The notes: generated from the sequence alone by a model not told the origin. Shown: positions 1 through 6,675, counted from the first letter of the stretch. The stretch is DNA of 8,650 nucleotides from an uncultured Clostridia bacterium (GCA_904501815.1 CAJGCN010000058.1:1-8650), one strand, 5' to 3'. Numbers and translations: made by a program.

Positions 1-148
1 CATTTTCGTTGCGGATACATTGAGCGACCAAAATTGTAAGCAATTAGCTGCACGAGGAGTAAGATATTTAGTATTAAAAGACAATAAAAAGTCGTTGGAA
101 CAGTTTAAACAAATTTTAAAAGATTTGGATATTCCTTATACGAAATAA
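1..148 (+). CDS. 3' end of an unrecognised protein (partial)
   Basis: An open frame enters from the left edge (first full codon at position 2) and gives 48 residues ending in DLDIPYTK before a TAA at 146-148. The visible part alternates a short hydrophobic strand (IFVAD), a polar stretch (SDQNCKQLAARG), a second strand (VRYLVL) and an amphipathic lysine-rich helix (SLEQFKQILKDL). This looks like the last beta-alpha elements of a small alpha/beta domain. I do not recognise the family, and the fragment is too short to assign a function. It is AT-richer than the genes at 219-6666. A strong hairpin terminator follows 20 bases after the stop, so this is the natural end of a rightward transcript. 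It is convergent with the next gene. Confidence 0.6.
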   Translation, partial: IFVADTLSDQNCKQLAARGVRYLVLKDNKKSLEQFKQILKDLDIPYTK

Positions 149-167
149 AAATTACATATATAAATAC

Positions 168-212
168 ATTCGCCCGAGTTGTTAATAAAAACTCGGGCGA
201 ATATGTTTTAAA
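168..212. terminator. Intrinsic terminator, probably bidirectional
   Basis: A perfect 13-bp stem (168-180 ATTCGCCCGAGTT paired with 190-202 AACTCGGGCGAAT) closes a 9-base loop. On the + strand it is followed by TGTTTT and then a six-T run near 213-219. On the - strand the hairpin is followed by an AT-rich stretch with a weaker T run. It lies between the convergent stops at 148 and 219, so it can end both transcripts. Confidence 0.85.
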
Positions 213-218
213 ATTTTT

Positions 219-953
219 TCAATCGTTTCTGCGCCTGCCGAACATGGCGAGTACCCAGATTAAAAACCGAAGAAAATATACGAGCGACGTCGCAAGCGCC
301 GCTACGTAGGTCAACGCCGCCGCGCTTAACACTCTTTCCGCCCCGTAAATTTCGTCTTCGTCTAACACGCCTTCCGCTAACAGCATTTTTTTCGCGCGTC
401 TGCTGGCGTTCAGCTCAACGGGCAAGGTGACGAGCATAAACAGCGTAGACGCGCCGTACAAAGCCACGCCGACCATTGCCGTCCAAAATCCTGCGTCGGG
501 ATTTACGTTCACGAGAAAGATATCGAGCAACACGCCGATTAACACGAGTGGCAACGCAAGGCGAGAACCGAAGTTGGCGACGGGCACGAGCGCGGCGCGG
601 ATTTTATAGGGCAAATACCCCTTTTTCTTTTGCATAACGTGCCCGATTTCGTGCGCGGCAACTGCCACAGACGCCACCGAGCTGTCCCCGAACGTGCTTT
701 CCGAAAGATTGACGAGCTCTTTTCTCGGATTATAGTGGTCGGTTAAACGACCGCGTACCCGTTCCACCGCAACGTCGCGCACGCCGTTTCTTCTCAAAAG
801 CCGTACCGCCGTGTCGTAGCCCGTTAAACGGGAGCGGTTTTCGACTGCGCCAAACGCTTCGTAGGTCGTGTGTACTTTACGGCTTGCATACCCTGCAAAG
901 ACGGCGCAAACGCCGAGTATTAAAAGAAAAATAATATACGTTCTTAAATCCAT
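219..953 (-). CDS. YugP-family membrane zinc metallopeptidase
   Basis: This 244-residue protein is a predicted neutral zinc peptidase of the YugP / Zn_peptidase_2 family, anchored in the cytoplasmic membrane; its substrates are not known. The active-site helix is AAHEIGHVMQ, with HEIGH at residues 101-105 (two zinc-binding histidines and the catalytic glutamate). The family signature LPVELNASRRA follows at about 178-187 and may supply the third metal ligand. Upstream of the active site is the typical DHYNPRKELVNLSE stretch (72-85). Hydrophobic segments lie at about 4-21, 128-148, 157-177 and 211-238. Length and order match the family. The ATG has AAGGAG at 960-965 with 6-base spacing. It follows rsmI by 75 bases with no convincing promoter of its own, so it may be co-transcribed with the two methyltransferase genes; only a short GC hairpin intervenes. 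Family assignment is secure, the biological role is not. Confidence 0.92.
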   Translation of the reverse strand: MDLRTYIIFLLILGVCAVFAGYASRKVHTTYEAFGAVENRSRLTGYDTAVRLLRRNGVRDVAVERVRGRLTDHYNPRKELVNLSESTFGDSSVASVAVAAHEIGHVMQKKKGYLPYKIRAALVPVANFGSRLALPLVLIGVLLDIFLVNVNPDAGFWTAMVGVALYGASTLFMLVTLPVELNASRRAKKMLLAEGVLDEDEIYGAERVLSAAALTYVAALATSLVYFLRFLIWVLAMFGRRRND

Positions 954-1006
954 AATTTTCTCCTTATTATTAAGATGTGCGAAAGGGAAAAAATATTCCT
1001 TCTTTA

Positions 1007-1021
1007 CCCCCGTGTAGGGGG
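1007..1021 (-). other. Short GC hairpin between rsmI and the peptidase gene
   Basis: A five-base CCCCC / GGGGG stem (1007-1011 with 1017-1021) closes a five-base loop just beyond the rsmI stop. On the - strand it is followed by TAAAGAAGG, not a T run, so it is a poor intrinsic terminator for rsmI. A T-rich run lies on its + side, but no + gene ends there. It might attenuate read-through or protect the 3' end of the rsmI message. Confidence 0.3.
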
Positions 1022-1028
1022 ATTTTAT

Positions 1029-1832
1029 TTATAAATCGAGCGCGAAGGGGTATAAAACCGACTTAGACACCCCGCGATCTTTGGCGGCTTTTTTCAAAGC
1101 TTCTTTTTTGTCGTAGCCTTCGTCGATATACTTTTTAATGTGTTCCCGTTCGGATAAAGCGTTCAAGGGATTTTCTTTTTCTTTCGCCCCTTCAACGACG
1201 AGCACGAACTCTCCGCGCGGTTCGCTGGGAAAGCCTTCGGAAAGAAGAAAAGGAATACTCTCTTCGTGAAGTTTGGTAATCTCGCGAACGGCTACCGCGC
1301 TACGCTCCCCGAACACTTCGTACATTGCTTTTACGTCTTTTTGTACGTCTTGGGGGGCAGAGTGGAACAATAACGTCAAATCAAGCTCTTTATATTTTTC
1401 CAAAAGGGCTTTTTTTTCGGTTTGCTTATCGGGTAAAAAGCCTATAAACGCGAATTTATCGGCGGGTAAAGCGGATAAGACGAGCGCGGCGACGAACGCG
1501 CTTGCACCGGGAACTAAGGTGTACGGCTCGCCTGCATCTTTTAATATACGGCATACCGTATTTCCAGGATCGGAAACGACGGGCGTGCCTGCATCGGAAA
1601 CGACGGCTACGTTTTTGCCTTCGCGTGAAAATTCTAAAATTTTATTCGCCGCTTCTTTTTCGTTGAATTTATGACAGGAAAACAACGGCTTTTTGATTTC
1701 GTAAGCGTTTAAAAGTTTGAGCGTGTGCCGAGTGTCTTCACAAAAGATAACGTCTGCTTCTTGGAGCGTGGAAAGGGCGCGCAGGGTGATGTCTTTTAAG
1801 TTTCCGATAGGCGTTGCTACGAAACTGACCAT
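1029..1832 (-). CDS. rsmI: 16S rRNA (cytidine1402-2'-O)-methyltransferase RsmI
   Basis: RsmI transfers a methyl group from S-adenosylmethionine to the 2'-O of C1402 in the decoding centre of 16S rRNA. The protein is 267 residues from the chosen start. It shows the family blocks in order: ATPIGNLKDITLRA (5-18), CEDTRHT (31-37), VSDAGTPVVSDPG (78-90), VPGASA (107-112), FIGFLP (129-134), REITKLHEE (183-191) and RGEFVLVVEG (206-215). These are typical of tetrapyrrole-methylase-fold enzymes. A lysine-rich C-terminal segment ending GVSKSVLYPFALDL resembles the small C-terminal helical domain of the family. The frame extends 10 codons further to an ATG at 1862. I prefer the ATG at 1830-1832 because AAAGGAG (1840-1846) sits 7 bases before it and the protein then begins right at the conserved MVSFVATPIGNL. 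The upstream ATG has no such site and its extra codons cover a parS-like sequence. The gene lies 50 bases after trmN6, probably in the same transcript. Confidence 0.96.
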   Translation of the reverse strand: MVSFVATPIGNLKDITLRALSTLQEADVIFCEDTRHTLKLLNAYEIKKPLFSCHKFNEKEAANKILEFSREGKNVAVVSDAGTPVVSDPGNTVCRILKDAGEPYTLVPGASAFVAALVLSALPADKFAFIGFLPDKQTEKKALLEKYKELDLTLLFHSAPQDVQKDVKAMYEVFGERSAVAVREITKLHEESIPFLLSEGFPSEPRGEFVLVVEGAKEKENPLNALSEREHIKKYIDEGYDKKEALKKAAKDRGVSKSVLYPFALDL

Positions 1833-1836
1833 TTTT

Positions 1837-1846
1837 TCTCTCCTTT
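1837..1846 (-). promoter_or_regulatory. Ribosome binding site that fixes the rsmI start
   Basis: On the - strand the sequence reads AAAGGAGAGA followed by AAA and the ATG at 1832. This decides for the shorter rsmI product over the frame opening at 1862. Its first base is shared with the edge of the parS-like palindrome. Confidence 0.8.
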
Positions 1847-1861
1847 GTTTCACGGGAAACA
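1846..1861. other. parS-like ParB/Spo0J binding site
   Basis: The + strand reads TGTTTCACGGGAAACA. The established Bacillus parS consensus is TGTTNCACGTGAAACA, so only one of the specified bases differs (G for T at position 10), and 14 of 16 bases remain self-complementary. It lies in the 50-base gap between trmN6 and rsmI, next to the rsmI ribosome binding site. Both genes are origin-proximal in B. subtilis, where most parS sites also cluster. It is unlikely to be a Noc site, whose core is ATTTCCCGGGAAAT. Binding by ParB is inferred. Confidence 0.6.
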
Positions 1862-1882
1862 TTTAACGTTTTTTTGAGTAGG

Positions 1883-2572
1883 TTAATTGACGATAGTGGG
1901 TAAAAGTTTCGTCGTAGGTTTACCCCCTTTGACGGCTTCTATAAGCACGAGATAGGGGATTGCGGTGGGCGTTCCCGCAACGAATTGCAGTTTTTTGACT
2001 TCCAAATTGTATTTTTTGAGCGTGTAGCACAGTTCGGCTAAGCGGTCGGCGCGGTGCACCATATTCACTCTGCCACCGAATTTTAAAGCGCGGGAAAGGG
2101 CTTTTGCGAGTTCGTTTAAAGTAAGGGTTAATTCTTTTCGGCAAATCGCTTTTTCGTAGCAATCGTTTTCTAACCCGCCCTGTTCGTAGGGGGGATTGCA
2201 TAAAATTAAAGAAAAGCGTTCGTTGTATTCTTTCGGAAGGTTTTGCAAAGCGCAATTTTCAAAGCTAAAATTCGTAAAGCCGTTTAATAGCGCGGTTTTT
2301 TTGGCAAGGGATAACAGGGGGGATTGCAATTCGAATAAGGTGAACGGCGTTTGCGATAAAAGGTTTTTATGCAAAGCGAAAAAGTGAAACCCGACAACTC
2401 CGCTTCCTGCGCAAAAATCTGCAATTACGTCGTTTTTTTTCGGAGTGGCGAAACGGGATAATAGCACGGAATCGGAAGTGAAGCGGTATAAGCGGGTGTC
2501 TTGCACGATTTTTAAACCGTCGATTAGCATATCTTCCGCAACTTCGTATTCGTTAAGCGTAAGCTCTTCCAT
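1883..2572 (-). CDS. tRNA1(Val) (adenine37-N6)-methyltransferase, YabB/TrmN6 type
   Basis: This 229-residue SAM-dependent methyltransferase belongs to the YabB/TrmN6 group, whose characterised members methylate N6 of A37 in a valine tRNA. An N-terminal segment LKIVQDTRLYRFTSDSVLLSRFA (20-42) is typical of the group. The SAM-binding motif I is ADFCAGSGVVG (51-61). The catalytic motif of N6-adenine methyltransferases, NPPY, is at 126-129 after the strand SLILC. RALKFGGRVNMVHRADRL (161-178) is the usual motif after the active site. The ATG has AAAGGAG at 2582-2588, spaced 9 bases. The gene heads a leftward unit with rsmI under a clear sigma-A promoter. In B. subtilis a small GIY-YIG gene (yazA) sits between yabB and rsmI; it is absent here. 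The exact tRNA target is inferred from family. Confidence 0.9.
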   Translation of the reverse strand: MEELTLNEYEVAEDMLIDGLKIVQDTRLYRFTSDSVLLSRFATPKKNDVIADFCAGSGVVGFHFFALHKNLLSQTPFTLFELQSPLLSLAKKTALLNGFTNFSFENCALQNLPKEYNERFSLILCNPPYEQGGLENDCYEKAICRKELTLTLNELAKALSRALKFGGRVNMVHRADRLAELCYTLKKYNLEVKKLQFVAGTPTAIPYLVLIEAVKGGKPTTKLLPTIVN

Positions 2573-2600
2573 TTTTTACCGCTCCTTTTTCTTTTTTATT

Positions 2601-2629
2601 AGTATAGCAATTTTCCGTGCGTTTGTCAA
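2601..2629 (-). promoter_or_regulatory. Sigma-A promoter for trmN6-rsmI
   Basis: On the - strand a perfect TTGACA (-35, at 2624-2629) is separated by exactly 17 bases from TATACT (-10, at 2601-2606; one base off TATAAT). Transcription would begin near 2594, about 20 bases before the start codon at 2572, leaving room for the AAAGGAG site. This is the strongest vegetative promoter in the window. Confidence 0.88.
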
Positions 2630-2659
2630 TGATATTTTTCCCTTTCTAAACGAGAAAAC

Positions 2660-2689
2660 GCATAGTTTTTTATCGGCTTTCGCATACTT
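2660..2689 (+). promoter_or_regulatory. Sigma-G-like (forespore) promoter for the gerA operon
   Basis: GCATA (2660-2664) fits the sigma-G -35 pattern GHATR. After 18 bases comes CATACTT (2683-2689), matching six of seven positions of the sigma-G -10 pattern CATWMTA. GerA-family operons in Bacillus are made in the forespore under sigma-G, so this fits the gene it faces. The predicted first transcribed base falls at about 2695-2697, right on the GTG start of the A subunit. The promoter is inferred from consensus only. Confidence 0.6.
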
Positions 2690-2694
2690 TTTCC

Positions 2695-4215
2695 GTGAAT
2701 GCTTTATCTTTGTCATTAAATAAAAATTTATCCGAGCTGAAACGGTTGCTCCCGTCGGAAGATATTTTGCACTACGTCTTTCAAACGCAAGACGGAACGG
2801 CGTGCGCGCTCGTTTACGCTGACGGAATGGTAAACAAACAGCTTTTAGGGGATTTAGTTGCCCGCCCGCTCTCTCGCTTAGATTTAGGAAAAGAATTGCA
2901 GAATTTACCCGAAAAACAAGAAAACGACGGGGGCAGGGTTGAGAATAAGCTTGAAATTATCCGTCGCGCAACTTTATTTCCCGAACTCAAAGAAAAACGG
3001 AAATTCCCTGATGCCGTCAAAGAAGTGTTAGACGGGAATATCGCTTTGCTCGTGGACGGCGTGTCCGTAATTTTAGTCGTCGGGGCAAAATTTTTGCCCG
3101 TTAGGTCGGTGATTGAACCGCCGACGGACATAGCGACGAAAGGACCGCGCGAAGGGTTTATCGAAGATATAAAAGTGAATATGACTCTCGTTCGAAAACG
3201 CTTAAAAACCCCCGACTTACGTTTTGAAACGGTAAAAATCGGACGGCGTACCGATTCGGCGGTATCCCTTTGTTATTTAGACGGGATTGTGAACGAAGAA
3301 GTGAAAAAGAGTGTTTCGGAAAAGCTCAGTCAAATCGACGTGGACTGCATTTTGGATTCTTCGTATATCGCGGCAATGATTGCCCCCCATAAACATTCGG
3401 TGTTTAAACAAGTCGGCACGACGGAAAAACCGGATATTTTCGCAGGGAAACTTGCGGAAGGCAGGGTGGGAATTTTAGTGGACGGCTCACCGATTGCGCT
3501 TACCGTTCCTTTCGTGTTGACCGAAGATTTCCAAAGTAGCGAAGATTATTTCGTGTCCCCGTTTATGGCTACGATTTTCCGCGCTATTCGCTTTATCGCG
3601 CTCGTCGTTGCCATTTTATTGCCTGCCTTTTACGTATCCGCGCAACTTTTTAAAATGCAACTTGCTCCGCTTGGGCTTATGCTTACGATTATGTCAGGGG
3701 TGAAAGAACTCCCCCTGTCCCCCAGTTTGGAAATGCTCGTCGTGTTGCTTTTGCTTGAAATTTTAAAGGAAGCGAGTATACGAATGCCTAAATACGTGGG
3801 AATGTCTTTATCCGTCGTCGGCGCGCTCGTGCTTGGCGAAACGGCGGTGAACGCAGGATTTTTGTCAACGCCGACGATTATCGTCGTGGCGTTTTCGGGA
3901 ATTTGCTTATACACCGTTCCGAATTTCGTGGAAACGGGCAGTATTTTGCGGTGGATATTTCTAATCGTGGCAGGAAGCATAGGACCGTTCGGGCTGATAC
4001 TTGCGCTTGCGTTCGTGCTTTACTATTTGTTAGCGACGGACGCCTTTCACGCCCCCCTGCTTGCGCCTTTTTGTCCGTTTACTCCCCGAGATTTGCGGGA
4101 TTCTATCGTAAAATACAATATGCAAAACCTGTCCGAACGCCCGCGTGTGTTCGGCTCGAAGAACAGAACGCGTATGCGTTTTCAAGAGAATAAGAAAAAG
4201 GAGAACAACTCGTGA
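2695..4215 (+). CDS. Spore germination protein GerAA family (A subunit of germinant receptor)
   Basis: This 506-residue protein is the A subunit of a nutrient germinant receptor in the spore inner membrane; with the B and C subunits it triggers ion and dipicolinate release. The soluble N-terminal part (1 to about 290) has the family blocks GPREGFIEDIKVNMTLVRKRL (150-170) and EGRVGILVDGSPIALTVPFVL (255-275). The membrane part (about 293-450) contains FRAIRF, LEILKEASIRMP (354-365), the GALVLGETAVNAGFLS helix (376-391) and further helices to LLATDAFHAPLLAPF. The tail LSERPRVFGSKNRTR is also typical. Length is close to B. subtilis GerAA. No ribosome binding site precedes the GTG at 2695 or the in-frame TTG at 2710. 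The family's N-terminal region (LSLNKNLSELKRLLPSEDI) begins at once, so the true start must be one of these. The B gene overlaps the 3' end. SpoVAF is a related alternative, but the B and C genes that follow favour a GerA receptor. Confidence 0.93.
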   Translation: MNALSLSLNKNLSELKRLLPSEDILHYVFQTQDGTACALVYADGMVNKQLLGDLVARPLSRLDLGKELQNLPEKQENDGGRVENKLEIIRRATLFPELKEKRKFPDAVKEVLDGNIALLVDGVSVILVVGAKFLPVRSVIEPPTDIATKGPREGFIEDIKVNMTLVRKRLKTPDLRFETVKIGRRTDSAVSLCYLDGIVNEEVKKSVSEKLSQIDVDCILDSSYIAAMIAPHKHSVFKQVGTTEKPDIFAGKLAEGRVGILVDGSPIALTVPFVLTEDFQSSEDYFVSPFMATIFRAIRFIALVVAILLPAFYVSAQLFKMQLAPLGLMLTIMSGVKELPLSPSLEMLVVLLLLEILKEASIRMPKYVGMSLSVVGALVLGETAVNAGFLSTPTIIVVAFSGICLYTVPNFVETGSILRWIFLIVAGSIGPFGLILALAFVLYYLLATDAFHAPLLAPFCPFTPRDLRDSIVKYNMQNLSERPRVFGSKNRTRMRFQENKKKENNS

Positions 4216-5423
4216 TGAACGCCCTTCGCGCCACCTTTCAGCACGGCGCAACTGATAAAAACGCCGAACTCACTTTCCGAAAGGGCGCTCCTGCGCCCAA
4301 ACCGCAAGTAAATTGCCGTCAGCTTTGCTTTTTCGGCGCGTTTTTCTTGCCCGTTTCCAAGCTGTTAGAAGCTCCGTCTTTGCTTGCGCGCTACGCGGCG
4401 GGGGATTTGCTCGTGCCTGCGTTATTGCAATATATTTTGCAAACGCTTGCGCTCGTGACGCTGTTGTTCGTGTTATCGAGATTAGATAAGCCGTATTTGC
4501 AGGCGATTGCCGATCGGTTCGGGGAATGGACGGCGCGTATTTTTTGTTTCGTCTACGCCGCGTATTTTTTGTTCTCGGCTCTACTTCCTTTGCTTGATTT
4601 GGAAAAATTCGTCTACGCCGCCTTTTACGATACTGCGCCTACGGGGTTCACTTTTGCGCCCTTTTTCATTTTAAGCGCGTATTTTTGCGTGAAAGGAATT
4701 AAGGCGTTGGCGCGAAGCGCAGATTTAAGTTTATTTTTGTTCCTGTTTCCGTTTATTGCGTTAATGGCAATGAGCGTGGGGCAAACGGATTTTTCGGCGG
4801 TGCTTCCGATTTTCGGTGAACCGATAAAAGGTACGTTCAAAGGCTTTTTGTCCACCGCTCCGCATTTTTCAGACGTCGCTTTGTTTTTGCCGTTGTTTTG
4901 CGGATACCGCTACAAAAAAGGGGACGGCAAAAAAATCGTGCTTTCCTATTGGGCGGGCGCGGCGTTCGTGCTTTTCTTTCTCGTGGTGTTCTTGGGGATT
5001 TTTACGTCGCTTGCCCCCCGCGAGCATTATGCGTTTATTAAAGTGGCGCAGTATTTCCCCGCGCTTAGCACGGTGGGGCGGTTAGACCTGTTGTTCTCGT
5101 ATTTTCTCACGGTGATTTTATTTTTCTACGGGTGCTTGCCGATTTTATACACGGTAGAGTTCTTTTCGGCGGGGATAGACACCGACAAACGGGTGTTGCC
5201 GTCGGCGATTTTAAACGTTGCGTTGCTGGTATTCGTGCTGTATTTTAATCAACGCTATAACGCGCTTTATAAAATTTTCGAAAACGCTTACCCCGTGTTT
5301 TGGGTGTTTTCGGTGTTGCTTCCCGTTCTTTCCCTTTTCTTGCTGTTAAAAAAACGCAAAAAGGAAAAAGACGGGGGCAGGGGTATGCTAAAAGCCAAAA
5401 AGAAGGAGAAAAAGTATGCATAA
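4212..5423 (+). CDS. Spore germination permease GerAB family (B subunit)
   Basis: This 403-residue integral membrane protein belongs to the spore permease branch of the amino acid/polyamine (APC) superfamily. In studied receptors this subunit recognises the germinant. About ten hydrophobic helices run from residue 36 to 379, for example 36-60, 66-88, 108-130, 147-164, 172-189, 243-268, 291-318, 328-345 and 362-379. The family pattern VLPIFGEPIKGTFKGFLST (197-215) lies in the loop before the middle helices. The first helix is preceded by an unusually long polar tail of about 33 residues; most family members begin close to the first helix. The C-terminus is strongly lysine-rich. A GTG (4212) and an ATG (4215) are adjacent. 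AAGGAG at 4198-4203 is 8 bases from the GTG and 11 from the ATG, so I keep the GTG. The gene overlaps the end of the A gene and the start of the C gene. The ligand cannot be read from sequence. Confidence 0.9.
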   Translation: MMNALRATFQHGATDKNAELTFRKGAPAPKPQVNCRQLCFFGAFFLPVSKLLEAPSLLARYAAGDLLVPALLQYILQTLALVTLLFVLSRLDKPYLQAIADRFGEWTARIFCFVYAAYFLFSALLPLLDLEKFVYAAFYDTAPTGFTFAPFFILSAYFCVKGIKALARSADLSLFLFLFPFIALMAMSVGQTDFSAVLPIFGEPIKGTFKGFLSTAPHFSDVALFLPLFCGYRYKKGDGKKIVLSYWAGAAFVLFFLVVFLGIFTSLAPREHYAFIKVAQYFPALSTVGRLDLLFSYFLTVILFFYGCLPILYTVEFFSAGIDTDKRVLPSAILNVALLVFVLYFNQRYNALYKIFENAYPVFWVFSVLLPVLSLFLLLKKRKKEKDGGRGMLKAKKKEKKYA

Positions 5424-6666
5424 CCGCAATACCGTTCGCTATTATTTACTCTTAACTGCCGTATTGTTTTTCCTGTTTATTTCTAACGATTTCGGGCTTG
5501 TAGACGTGGAAAAAACGGCAATCGTAATGGCGGTGGGGATTGACAGAGAAGACGATACCTTTATCATTACTTCGCAAATCGCTATTCCCGAAGAAAAACA
5601 GCAAGGCGCGAGCAAAACCACGCAAATGGTGAGTCGGGGGAAGACGGTTGCGCAAGCTTTTGAAGAAATTAACGACAAAACGGGTTGGTATCCCAAACTC
5701 GTATTTTGCCGTTTGATTTTGTTCGGAGAAAAAGCGGCGGAACAAAACTTATTCGACGCGCTTGACTTTTTCTTGCGCGACGAATACGTTTCCGACGATT
5801 GCTTACTTGCCGTCTGCGACGGGGTCGCGAAGGATTTTTTGAACGTGCAAACGCCGACGAACGGAGTTAGCTCGATTGCCGTACAAACCTTACTTTCTGC
5901 GCACGCCGAACGGGTGGGCGCGGTGATGCCGAATACTTTACGGGAATTTTCCGCAACGAGCGCAGGGGATTCCAAGAGTGGGTATTTGCCCGTCGTGAAA
6001 ATCCAAACGCCCCAAGAAGAAGTCGGCGGGGAAACGGGCGAACCGAAAAACCCTTCGGGGAGTTCAGGGGATTCGGGTAGCTCAGGCACGGCTTCGGGCG
6101 GTTCGGGCAGTTCGGGCGGACAAGGGCAGGGTGGACAAGGCTTAACGTCGGGGAGTGAAAAGGTTTTCGTCGTGTCTAACACAGCGCTTTTTAAAAACGG
6201 GAAACGGGTGGGCGAGCTGGATAAAGCGCAAACGTTTGCGTTCGGCGCGGTAAAAACGGATTTCAAGCTTGCGCCGTATACTTTTTCAACGGACGAGCAG
6301 TCGTATACGCTCACTATTAAGCATAACGACCCGAAAATTAAACTGAAAATGAGTAAAAACGGCACGGCGAAAGTGAAAATCGAAGTGGTGATGACGGCGG
6401 GGATTTCTGATTTTTCCAAAGCGAAAAACGCTAATCAAGTCCGGGATGCGGGAGCTGTTCCGAAAAAGGTTTTGCAGACGGCTGCGGACAAGCTCGAAAA
6501 GCAAATAAAAGAAACCGTTTTAACGGCAAACGAAGCGAATTGCGACGTACTCGGTTTAACGGATACTTTGAAAAAATATCATAATAAATATTTCAACGAA
6601 TACAAAAAAGACCTGTTGAGCCGAGTATCGGTGGAAGTAAAGGTGAAATTCAAAAGCGTTCGTTGA
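5416..6666 (+). CDS. Spore germination protein GerAC family (C subunit), lacking a lipobox
   Basis: This 416-residue protein is the C subunit, normally a lipoprotein on the outer face of the spore inner membrane. After a hydrophobic segment (about 9-23) comes the family opening VEKTAIVMAVGID (31-43), then the N-terminal domain to about 200. The next domain starts at NTALFKNGKRVGELDKAQT (255-273), and the C-terminal domain ends in LLSRVSVEVKVKFKSVR. Two features are odd. The usual GC(W)D lipobox at the membrane segment's end is replaced by FISNDFGLVDVEK: there is no cysteine before residue 98, so lipidation is not possible and the segment probably acts as an uncleaved anchor. Residues 204-246 form a Gly/Ser-rich stretch between the first two domains. 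The ATG has AAGGAG at 5403-5408 with 7-base spacing and overlaps the end of the B gene by 8 bases. A terminator follows 10 bases downstream. Family call is firm despite the missing cysteine. Confidence 0.88.
   Translation: MHNRNTVRYYLLLTAVLFFLFISNDFGLVDVEKTAIVMAVGIDREDDTFIITSQIAIPEEKQQGASKTTQMVSRGKTVAQAFEEINDKTGWYPKLVFCRLILFGEKAAEQNLFDALDFFLRDEYVSDDCLLAVCDGVAKDFLNVQTPTNGVSSIAVQTLLSAHAERVGAVMPNTLREFSATSAGDSKSGYLPVVKIQTPQEEVGGETGEPKNPSGSSGDSGSSGTASGGSGSSGGQGQGGQGLTSGSEKVFVVSNTALFKNGKRVGELDKAQTFAFGAVKTDFKLAPYTFSTDEQSYTLTIKHNDPKIKLKMSKNGTAKVKIEVVMTAGISDFSKAKNANQVRDAGAVPKKVLQTAADKLEKQIKETVLTANEANCDVLGLTDTLKKYHNKYFNEYKKDLLSRVSVEVKVKFKSVR
6025..6153 (+). repeat. Gly/Ser-rich linker coding stretch in the C subunit
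   Basis: Codons 204-246 of the germination C subunit encode mostly glycine, serine and glutamine. At the DNA level the TTCGGG / TCAGGC hexamer recurs between about 6054 and 6120, which suggests growth by slippage. The stretch joins the N-terminal domain to the next folded domain and is probably a flexible linker. Confidence 0.75.
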
Positions 6667-6675
6667 AATGCGTTC

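Noticed and set aside
1273..1674. A 133-codon + strand open frame inside rsmI
   Set aside because: It lies wholly antisense to a well-conserved gene and its translation has no recognisable features.
1833..1862. Ten-codon N-terminal extension of RsmI from the ATG at 1862
   Set aside because: The extension covers the parS-like palindrome and the ribosome binding site of the better start at 1832, and the family's conserved sequence begins right after the second ATG.
5442..6419. A 325-codon open frame on the - strand opposite the germination C subunit, with a Pro/Glu-rich stretch
   Set aside because: It is a shadow of the C subunit: the Pro/Glu-rich part is simply the complement of the Gly/Ser linker, and it has no ribosome binding site or family features.
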